A stretch of 18,043 bases of DNA from Agrocybe praecox. Taxonomy: Eukaryota; Basidiomycota; Agaricomycetes; Agaricales; Agrocybaceae. Shown here piece after piece: positions 1-8,116 of the stretch. Positions within the stretch are counted from its first letter, which is position 1. Every line of letters starts with the position of its first letter. Location of the stretch: contig CAXHKQ010000332.1 of NCBI GenBank assembly GCA_964017145.1, forward strand, positions 1 through 18,043. The letters are read 5' to 3'. Under the pieces are notes generated by a model that saw only the letters and a list, made by a program, of their open reading frames with translations, was not told the origin of the DNA and ran no database searches. Made by a program: the position numbers and the translations under genes.

Positions 1-626
1 ACCAAAGACACTGGCGTGGACGGTGGTCAGTGTTATTCGCGAGTGTGCGAGTGCTTGTTCGTCAGACTGCACACTGCAGACTATCGCTTTTCGATTTCGA
101 TCGGTATTTGAAGTGGTGTTCAGGTCAACAGTGTTCCAAAGAAAACATTATTTCGAATACGTGTGCACATATAAAAGATCATTCACCGACACCTATAAAG
201 GTTGAACGCAGGTTCACGGAAATATAATTTGTATTGTCCTCGAACACGACGGTATGCGCATATGCATGTGTGCAACATCATGCTATGCACTCGGATCAAA
301 TTCCTTACACGACATTATATAGTATACATGTGGACACTATTACGAAACCAACACATTCGTATGCACAAGTTCGTTCGTACCGGTCAGTTCAAAGTTCAAG
401 CAAACTTCGTGCAATTGGAATGTACATTATGTGTGAGTGGGTGTTTTGTGGGTGGGCTTGTGAACATGTCAGCGTCAGCTAAGTGCATTGAATGAAAGAC
501 GATTATTTCGTCGAATATCGGTGATTGTGGTTTCAGATTGGATTCGAATGATCATTTAGTATATCATATAATTTGTATGACCTAATCATTTTGTCAACCC
601 AACAACGGACTAAAGCCTGGAACGGA
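1..626. other. 5' flank of the ankyrin-kinase gene; no convincing coding
   Basis: No open frame here has protein-like composition together with usable splice sites. A TATA-like string (ATATAAAAG) lies at about 168-176 and TATA-like strings recur near 313-320 and 561-570, but none has a clear initiator about 30 nt downstream. A TCAGT initiator-like word lies near 27-31. The stretch most likely contains promoter and 5' leader of the gene whose first coding exon starts at 627, but the transcription start cannot be fixed from sequence alone. Confidence 0.4.
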
Positions 627-3600
627 ATGCCGCCCAAACGACGACGAAGAGTCCACGGACTTTATTATCATTCGTCACCTCCGAAAGGTTAGTACCGGAC
701 AATGATTCATTGGTTCTCGAGAAATATATTGTCCGTTCCATGTTTTCGTTCCTATTTGTTGTCCGCTCCGTGCACAAACACTCCTAATTACGTCCAACGC
801 AGACCACATGCATTTTTACTACACAAACGCACATACAGACCGCCACCCAGCTATAACTATATATGCAAGTATTACATAGAGTAGATGCCCCTTTAGTCGT
901 AAAACAACCGTTGAACAGTTTAGTTATCCAATTCCTCTCCCCACATTTTGTCAATACAAAGTTACAATAGCGGCACTCTGTAAGGATTGAAACCCCGAAG
1001 TCACGTTTTTACGTCTATTCAAAATGTGAGTCTCTCAATCGGACACTTTTCCCGAGGACTGCGTGACACAATATTTGACATATTCAGAAAAAATATAAGT
1101 TTCTAGAACATCGCTTTTGTGTAGCAATCAATCTTCGGAAGTTATGAGGGTTTTCTGAATTCTACATATGCAAAGCATATGTAGAACTCAATTCAATAAA
1201 TGTATGTCGAATGTATGAAGTGGCTGATTGAAGGGGCATGTGTCTTGTTCTACAAAAACATAAACATTTAAACAAATCTAAAACTGTTGGACATTACATT
1301 ACTATTCCTACAAATATTGTACATTTTAAAATGTATCGAGTGTCCGATTGAAGGGGCATCTACTCTACTGTTTCCATTTGTAACGTACGGTTTGTTAGCC
1401 TGGCCAGTCAGCCAGCAACGAACGCAAAACACCATCGCACACCAGCGTGTTTAACATGTTATTAGGCGACAGACAACTACGACGACGACCGCCACTACGT
1501 ACGTGTAAATAATAAATGAATTTTATCGGAAAACCGAATGGACGGACGGACCGGAACACGCGTCGAGAATGCCACGTCGTCGATGCGTTGCGGCGAACAC
1601 GTGCATTAGTTGTGTCTCGCATTTCCGACCGATTGACGGCCACCAGCGGAATCGCTAGCTCGGCATTTGAACTACCACCATTTGTTCGATTGCACGCACT
1701 CATATTGTTCAAATTCCATCGCACACTATTCGCTTTTTTGGGTCATTTTGTCAAGGTTGCTAGAGTGTGCAGTTCGTAATTAATTCGTGTCATATTTATA
1801 CAATTACTGAATGATGCCGTTATTTGCGCTTTTCAGTGATACCAATGGGCAATCCGGTCAAGCCGAAAATACCGGACAACGGTAAAGAGGGTAAGCAAAT
1901 AGACTTCGAGTGTATAGATACAATCAATTATGTCGTGAGCGAGACAGAGGGGTACGCATTGACAGTGTTTTGTGTGTTGTAACGACATCGATTGTCCTAA
2001 AACACGCACATAATTCATGTGTATTATTTGGTACGTCAGAATCATACATATGTCGTCCGGTTGACCTAGTAAATTTGATGATATTTTAGCCAAAGAGTTC
2101 GTTTGATATGAAGTATGTTAGTTTATTGCAACATAACGTCGATGAGTCAACAATTCCCACGTAAATTCAAACACCATGCGCGTGCAAATTGAGCTGTAAA
2201 TATATTATATGGGACTCGCATTCTCACCAAATAACCAATCAATTCACACGCGCACGTAATTTAAGATATCGATTTTCATGCTGCATGTGTGTGCAAGTGG
2301 TACAAGTGTGTCAGTTCAAATATGCACACGGCCAAGAAAACGGAATTAAATCTGGAAGCTCATGCATATCATGTAAATCACTCTCTATCGATTCGATTTG
2401 CGTTTTGCGCTATTGAACTCGAACTTCGCATGCACCCAAAGTCATGCTATGATGACGACATCATATGAAATCTAATGCTGTCTGAATACATTCGTGTCGT
2501 ATTCGCGCGAGTTAGCGATTGTCATCAAACCGTCCAACATTCGCATCTGGATCCACGACAAGGATGTTGGCAAGCTGTCGAAGGTCATCTGGGAGGGCCA
2601 GGGCAATCGGCTGCGCACCGAGATCAGCTCCAATGGCCGGGTGAAAAAGTTCCTCGAGGCAGTACCGTTTGTGATGGTAGGCTATTCGGTTAATGTTCGA
2701 ATAGATACACTCGGACATAATCTGTAGTCGATATACTAAATAACCGTGACCCTGCGCACACTTTAACACCGCACCGCAGAACACCATCAAGGAAGTGCAC
2801 ACGGCCGTCGTCGACAACGACATCGAGACCCTGCGCGACAAACTGCCCACCATGCCGGCCGTCCTGCTGTCCAGCAAGGACGCCAACGGCCTAACGCCGC
2901 TGCACAAGGCAGCCGGACTGGCGCACACGCGCATCCTCGAGCTGCTGCTCGCCGCCTGGCCGGACTCCGTGACCGACATCGATTTCACTGGCAAGACGCC
3001 GCTGCACTGGGCGTCCAGTGCGAAGAACAATGCCCGCGCGTACAATCTGCTGGTGCAGTCCGGTGCCGACGAGGAGGCGCTGGACTATGTAAGCATAAGC
3101 AGATAATAGGGCACCGTTTGGCTTAGTGGACGCATTCCTCATGTCTAAACATGTAGGGTGGCATTTCACTATTCAAACCAATCGCGTTTCCGTTTTTTCG
3201 GGAGAAAGCCGTATAGAAAATGGAATTGTCTAGCGTCTGACCAGTAGCACATTAGGACTACAGGCATCTGCGCAGATATAGTCCTGAAGCCTGTAGTCCT
3301 TTTCAAAGCTCAAGTGAAATCCATATGTGGGTAGCACTTCCAGTTACTGTTCCAATCCTGGCATGCATTCAGTTTCGTTTGGAATGTAGCAATGTCGAAA
3401 AAATACAGTTTGATCAAAAAGGTGCTTATTTTATTTTTGAAGCCTAGTGAGTAATGTCAGTGAGTGATCGAAATGAACAATCGCAACGATTTTCCGTTGA
3501 TCCATTAAGTCTAGATGAGCTGCCTCAACAAAAACGTGATTATTTACATCAAATATTTTTAGCAAATAATACTATTAGTCTAATATTTGTCAAGAATGTA

Positions 3601-6600
3601 TTTTGACAAGAACAAAATGATTTTTGACTTTCACACGGTCACGGTAATTGACATGCCATACCCCCACAGAAAATGAAAACACCAGCGCACTACAGGCAAA
3701 AGCCCAGTGAAATCGATCGGTCGCTGCTCACCGTTGTGCCGGACGCACCGCGCGTGCCTCAGTCGGGTTTGCCTGCCGCCTACGATTGGTCGCTGTTTGG
3801 AGGCGCCGCCGACGACAACGCCCACACCAGTCAGCTGGTGAGTCTTCTTCATTACGAATTCAACGTCCGATGTGGCAGTCAATTGAACTCAATTATTCAT
3901 TGGCGCCATGGCGCAACGATGTTCCGAATAGAATCTGGTGCGTAAAAGCCAGTCGACGCACGATTCGTTTGGGACACACGCCGATTTGACGTCGCCAGTG
4001 ACGAACGGATCGTCAACGCTGAAGCGCTACAACTCGCACGCCGGCGTGAACGGAGATATTCTGCGGTCGCCAACGCTGAGTCGATCGCCGTTGCCGTCCA
4101 AGTTAATGTTGCCGCCTGACTTGGGGTGAGTTGAACGGGTTTGTTTGTACAAGCGATAGCATCAGCACATCCGAATCTTTCGTTGTCGTTCGGCAGCATC
4201 AATGCAAACGGAGACGTACCACTTACCACCGAGGAACTTGCCGTACTGGTAGCCATAAATCCCGAGAACGAGATGTTGTACCAGAATGTCGGCGCTTTGA
4301 CGACGACGAGCGGTGGTGCCGGCTTAGAGGAGGAGGAACCGATCGCCAATAACTGGGAGATGCCAACCGAAGCGACGACAAACACCGAGGATGTGGAGGA
4401 ATCGGCTGACACAGCAGAAACAGCGGAAACAGCGGAGGTAAGCGAACCAATAGTACAAAATGTGCCCATTGTCATCTCGTCAAGCTCGTGTGTAGTATCA
4501 AGTCAGTGCTGTCCTTCTGTTACATCATATCTTGTCATCTAAAACCGATATACAATTGCCGGTATGTACAACATATTGTTTGCTTTGCAGTCTGACCCTG
4601 TACAAGTCCAGGATGGTACTGACGAACAAGCAAGTGAACAAGAAATTCAGTCGACCGATGAATCATTCGAACAATATAACAACGATAACACAATCGATAC
4701 ACTGGAAAATCATTCCGACGACACCGATGATGTGAACACGACGGACGTCGAACATGTGGACTCGAATGAAAGTGTCGGAAACCTATCGGCCAATACAGAT
4801 GTAGAAAATAACGAAACGCACGAAGAAAACCCCGTAAATTATGAATCAGACGAAATTGAGCGCAACGAAATTGAATCCGTCGAAATTGAACACGTCCGGT
4901 CGGACAATGAATCGGTAGAGGATAATGAGGCTGAGGCTGATCAACTTGATGACGGTGTTGATGTTGAACAGGTACATAGTTTGGTAGAGTAGTTTGATGT
5001 GTCTAGATAACCTTCATGTACACATTCTAGTGTTCTAAATCTGACTGATCGATTCGTATAGGTACATGAGTCCGACGAAGGCTCTGAGGAGGTGACAGCT
5101 GTGGAAACCGATGTCGAAGCAGATGTTCTCACTCTCAGTAATGGCCAGCACGCCGCTGACGATGAGGCAAAGAAAGAGGACGGCGACGCCGACGATGAGG
5201 CCGGCGAGGACGGCGAAAAGTCGGACAAAACCGATGACGTGTCGCCCAGTCCGGCCCTGGACATTGAGGGGGTGGTCATTGGCGAACCCGATAACGGCGG
5301 TGTTCAGTCGGAGGGTGGTCAGCACATTTCGGAGAATGCGGACGAAGTAATTGATTTGATTACTGCTCGTTTGTGTGCATGCGTGTAGATGTGTAGCATA
5401 GCTCCCGTTAGAACGTTAGCAAACAAGTGCCACCTCGTGATGGATAAATTGTCGTCATTTCGTTCGATCAGGACTCCAAAATTCAGGACATAATCAGTAG
5501 CGGCGACATGGAGCAGTTGGCCTCGCTGGTGCTGAACGGAGAGGGCCGCAAACTGATGTCACTGTACTCCGATCAACCAGAGATACAGGCGTTTCTCGAC
5601 AATGTGCCGGCGTATATGGTGAGCTAGTACATATTGAGATGTGTTGACAATTAATGCTCAACGTTCATCATCATTCGCAGAACAAAATTCGTCGAGTGCA
5701 TTTGGCCGCACGCGAAGGAAGCTTGCGCGACTTGCAATCTGCGCTCGATCGACGCAAGTTCGCCGTCGCCAAAGATGACATTTCGCCGAGCGGAGCAACA
5801 CCGTTGCATGTGTCTGTCGTATTTGGGCATGCTGGTAAGATTGAACATGCATTATATCAACAGCCACGGGTCACGGGAACAACACTATATTAATTCAATC
5901 TGTGTATATAGGCATAGTACGATATCTAGCTGGACGTTTTCCCGAAACCACAACGGCCGTGGACGATAACGGTCGAACAGCACTACATTATGCCGCAACG
6001 CTCAACGACAACGGACACTTTTACAACATGCTGATGCACTTGGGCGCCAACTCAAAGGCCGAGGACAATGTAAGCGTACTGCCTTCGATTAACCTAATTT
6101 TTTTTTTTTTAAATCATGGGTTCTTTATTTGCTGGATTAACCTAATTGATGTCTGTTACACGGAATTTAAATTACCATCGCAGACGGGAAAATCAGCCGA
6201 ACACTACTTGGACCCAAACAACCAAACAAACAGCGTACCGCAACTCAGTCATCGCTATGTCCTCAATCAATTCGGCGCCGAAGACGACTATGCTGACGCA
6301 ATGTTGAGCGATCAAGGTAGGTCAAACATTTTAATGCTGTTAGAGCTAGTAACCATTTTCTTTTAGTTATAGTGAGCTCTCTTCGTGTTTCGGTTTTCAT
6401 ATGTTCGTAGTTGTTAACTCACACTATGTTGCACTCCGCATTCGCTCCCTCCCAACAACTCAAACCTAAACACCGACCGACACACGCACACCCACACACA
6501 CGACCCATGCGACCGCCCAACCGCAACCGTCACTCATCCGCCCGCTCCCGCTCAATTCCGCCGGCAGTGCCCGACGACCTGCACAGCGCCAGACGTCTGA

Positions 6601-8000
6601 TCGACGATCCCGATACGCTCGACAATCTGGAGCGCTGCTTCCGCCTCATCCATCAGCCGGGCGAGCTGCAGCGCTCGCTCGACCTGCTGCCGGTGCACAG
6701 TGTGCCGGGCAGCGCTACGTCTCTGCGTGTCCGCATCACCACCTATCTGGCGCGCTTCCTTAAGCGAAGCACGTTCGACGGCATCAAGCGCCGCCAGACG
6801 CGCCTCAATCACAATCTGTTCGACGTCATCTGGCCGGCCATGAAGACGGCGACGCGTCGCTACGACATCGACGAGGACCAGAACGCCGGCGTCGTGGCGC
6901 CCGACTTCGATGTGTTCGTCGTGTTCCAGGAGTTTCTCGTGCCGCTGATCAAGGACATCAACTGCATCGACTCGAACACCGAGTTCACACCGCATCCGGT
7001 GCGCAGCGCCTACTTTCCGGCTGACACCGGTGGCGGCGGCGACGGTAGCTCAACGCGACGCATCGCGCTAAGCGGTCCGCCGCTCACGGAATCACAGTCG
7101 CAGCCGGTCGTGCGTGAGGTACACATGAATCTGGACGCAAGCGGCCGGTGGGCGCGCGACTGCGTCGTCGAGGCAGTGCGCTGCCTGGAGGGCTACGAGC
7201 TGCCACTGAACCTGACCGTCGGCCAGCTGGAGGAGGTCGAGCAGCTGCTCACGATGCGCCTGATGACCGTGCAGTTTTCGCAGGCGCTGGACGGCTCCGC
7301 CGCCCAGTTGGGGCAGTATTTCTCGCTCAGCGAGATCATGGAGGCACAATCGGAGATGCGCACGGTGCTGGCTGCCAATCGGCTGCTGGTGCCGCTGTAC
7401 GATGTCGCCGATCGCGGGCAGCAGGCCGAGTCGGCGGCGATCAATGGGTCGCAGTGGCCGTACGGACGCGGGGTGTTCGTGTCGCACGACTGCACGCTGG
7501 CTGTGTGGATCAATGTGCAGGAGCATATGCGCGTGCTGGCGTGCTCGGATGCTGGCAAGACGGTGGCGGGCGACGTGGGTGTGGCGTATTCGAGGGTTGG
7601 TCGAGCGATCGTGTATCTTGAGCGAGTGATGGAGTTCAGACATAGCTATTTGCTGGGGTATTTGGCGTCTCGGCCGAGTTTCTTAGGGACGGCGATGCGA
7701 ATTTCGGTGACGCTGGACTTGCCGCTGCTGTGCAAAGAGCTGGAGAATCTGCGGCATTTGTGCACGGTGCGCGGTCTGCATCTGCAGTCACGCGGAGTGG
7801 ACGGATTGAAGCGCAGTGTGCGCGTCAGTAATATGCAGTGCATGGGGATGACGGAGTGGGAAATCTTCCGGGAGTTTTGCACGGCAACGCGGAATGTGAT
7901 TGCGATGGAGCGCGAGTTGTCACAGTCGAATTCCAATCAGATAACAGCGATGCTGGCAAGTGTGTTCCGGAGGAAGAAGAATAGTTTGGTGGATGTGTAG
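627..8000 (+). CDS. Ankyrin-repeat protein with acidic linker and C-terminal phosphagen (arginine) kinase-like pseudokinase domain, 14 exons
   Basis: Modelled exons: 627-687, 1837-1890, 2516-2676, 2780-3088, 3670-3837, 3932-4125, 4197-4437, 4591-4971, 5062-5346, 5472-5618, 5681-5834, 5912-6069, 6184-6316 and 6568-8000. All joins keep frame and the sum is 3879 nt, giving 1292 aa plus TAG. Domains: basic N-terminus (PPKRRRR), ankyrin module A (about 40-205), Ser/Thr-rich linker (about 206-330), acidic linker (about 330-618), ankyrin module B (619-790), phosphagen-kinase fold (about 870-1290). The ATG at 627 is chosen because AAA-G joins TG at 1837 in frame; an internal ATG at 1845 (CCAATGG) has the better context and could start a shorter form. 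Catalytic residues are missing, so phosphotransfer is unlikely. No gene symbol is recognised. The weakest splice calls are the acceptors at 2515 and 3931 and the donor at 5347 (GTAATT). Confidence 0.78.
877..1367. mobile_element. MITE-like element with 17-bp perfect terminal inverted repeats, in intron 1
   Basis: The left end TAGAGTAGATGCCCCTT (877-893) is the exact reverse complement of 1351-1367. The match continues inward with two mismatches for about six more bases. Both ends terminate in TA, which would suit a TA target duplication, but the TA is also part of the repeat so this cannot be proven. The element is about 491 bp and has no coding capacity for a transposase, so it would be non-autonomous. 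Inside it are a perfect 12-bp hairpin at 1160-1186 and an imperfect direct copy of its right end (1211-1247, offset exactly 120 bp from 1331-1367). Confidence 0.7.
1160..1186. repeat. Perfect hairpin, 12-bp stem with 3-nt loop
   Basis: TTCTACATATGC at 1160-1171 is followed by AAA and then its exact reverse complement at 1175-1186. It lies close to the middle of the MITE-like element and is probably part of its fold-back structure. Confidence 0.7.
1368..1836. other. Rest of intron 1; possible alternative promoter or leader
   Basis: From about 1395 to 1780 the base composition is leader-like: CpG-rich, with CA-rich tracts and a CCAGTCAGCC initiator-like word near 1405. Open frames exist on both strands (1516-1779 plus, 1395-1724 minus), but neither has recognisable sequence or a good donor. 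Because the ATG at 1845 has a strong start context, this stretch could hold a second promoter producing a form without exon 1. That is inference. Confidence 0.3.
1891..2515. other. Intron 2 of the ankyrin-kinase gene, nothing distinctive seen
   Basis: The interval is bounded by donor GTAAGC at 1891 and acceptor ...GAGTTAG ending at 2515. The acceptor has a weak pyrimidine tract and was picked because it alone restores phase (GAG-G joined to CG). No repeat, RNA gene or convincing ORF was seen. Confidence 0.45.
2516..3088 (+). other. Ankyrin module A (exons 3-4 of the kinase-like gene)
   Basis: Exon 3 ends in ...FLEAVPFVM and exon 4 opens NTIKEVHTAVVDNDIETL. Two canonical ankyrin helices follow, GLTPLHKAAGLAHTRILELL and GKTPLHWASSAKNNARAYNL, and the exon ends ...GADEEALDY. 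The module matches module B (5472-6100) in order of motifs and in intron positions, so the two are internal duplicates. Ankyrin repeats bind proteins; the partner cannot be read from the sequence. Confidence 0.75.
3254..3300. repeat. Nested inverted repeat (12-bp arms) in intron 4
   Basis: AGGACTACAGGC at 3254-3265 is repeated as its exact reverse complement at 3289-3300. The spacer contains a second perfect palindrome, ATCTGCGCAGAT, at 3266-3277. The transcript could form a stem-loop, or this may be a relic of a fold-back element. Confidence 0.65.
3454..3606 (+). other. Unrecognised 50-codon ORF inside intron 4
   Basis: ATG at 3454 to TGA at 3604-3606. The predicted peptide is polar at first (SDRNEQSQRF, then LSLDELPQQKRDYLHQIF) and hydrophobic at the end (TISLIFVKNVF). 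Codons are AT-rich, unlike the flanking exons. I do not recognise a family. It could be a fragment of a transposon ORF, a small gene within the intron, or chance. Confidence 0.2.
4197..5346 (+). other. Acidic low-complexity linker (exons 7-9)
   Basis: Exons 7, 8 and 9 (about residues 316-618) are dominated by Glu and Asp with Asn, Ser and Thr, in strings such as ESADTAETAETAE and DGDADDEAGEDGEK. No folded domain is visible. Exons 7 and 8 are AT-richer than the flanking ankyrin and kinase exons, as expected for a fast-evolving disordered segment. It separates the two ankyrin modules. Short disordered exons with phase-0 borders (4437/4591, 4971/5062, 5346/5472) could be skipped without breaking the frame. 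Confidence 0.65.
5472..6316 (+). other. Ankyrin module B (exons 10-13)
   Basis: Exon 10 (49 codons) encodes DSKIQDIISSGDMEQL and ends FLDNVPAYM. Exon 11 begins NKIRRVHLAAREGSL and holds GATPLHVSVVFGHA, which is completed by exon 12 (GIVRYL). GRTALHYAATLND and a closing LGANSKAEDN follow, and exon 13 adds TGKSAEHYL. Ankyrin hallmarks (TPLH, GH..IV..L, TALHYAA) are clear. Exon 10 is too short to be conspicuous as an ORF. It is supported by phase-0 splice sites on both sides and by similarity to exon 3 of module A. Confidence 0.75.
6568..8000 (+). other. Phosphagen kinase-like (arginine kinase fold) terminal exon, predicted inactive
   Basis: The N-terminal alpha-domain is seen at about 870-960 (FDGIKRRQTRL, LFDVI, AGVVAPDFDVF), matching the FDxLKxKRT...DVI...GxYAPD pattern of arginine kinases. 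The catalytic domain follows with LDASGRWARD, WPYGRGVF, WINVQEHMRV, LGYLASRPSFLGTAMRISV and MGMTEWE. Using horseshoe-crab arginine kinase numbering recalled from the literature, Cys271 is replaced by Arg (residue 1184, CGG at 7671), Glu225 by Gln (1133, CAG at 7518), Arg124 by Val (1015) and Arg126 by Glu (1017). Arg229 (1137) and Arg280 (1193) remain. The fold is kept and the chemistry is probably gone. The long exon is uninterrupted and carries the stop. Confidence 0.8.
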
Positions 8001-8017
8001 CACAGCCGGCGAGGACG

Positions 8018-8023
8018 AATAAA
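8018..8023 (+). terminator. Poly(A) signal of the ankyrin-kinase gene
   Basis: AATAAA lies 17 nt after the TAG at 7998-8000, giving a very short 3' UTR. It supports the kinase exon being terminal. Confidence 0.6.
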
Positions 8024-8059
8024 CTGATATTAGTAAGAAGAAGTAGCATAATTGAACGT

Positions 8060-8116
8060 TCTCTCATTACCTGCCTCTGACGAACGCGCTCGCACGATTG
8101 CACACAGATTAAGCCT
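8060..8116 (+). promoter_or_regulatory. Possible TATA-less promoter and 5' UTR of the DPY-30/ankyrin gene
   Basis: An initiator-like TCATTA at 8064-8069 lies about 50 nt before the ATG at 8117, only about 40 nt after the upstream AATAAA. This is a cramped promoter. If it is not real, the downstream exons are probably alternative 3' exons of the upstream gene. Confidence 0.25.

Larger units (their letters stand above)
3089..3669. other. Intron 4, with nested palindrome and a small ORF
   Basis: Bounded by GTAAGC at 3089 and a CCCCCACAG acceptor ending at 3669. It is longer and more AT-rich than most introns in this gene and its texture differs from its neighbours. It contains the inverted repeat at 3254-3300 and an AT-rich 50-codon ORF at 3454-3606, listed separately. 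An old insertion is plausible. Confidence 0.5.

Noticed and set aside
202..495. 97-codon plus-strand ORF near the left edge
   Set aside because: Cys/His/Arg-heavy random-looking translation, no start context, no splice link to the downstream gene.
1395..1779. Overlapping ORFs on both strands in intron 1 (109 and 87 codons)
   Set aside because: No recognisable domain, no good splice donor, and both strands equally open, which fits CpG-rich leader sequence better than coding.
7092..7643. Long minus-strand open frame (183 codons) and other plus-frame ORFs inside the kinase exon
   Set aside because: They are shadows of the GC-rich kinase exon. The kinase frame alone has recognisable phosphagen-kinase motifs across the whole exon.
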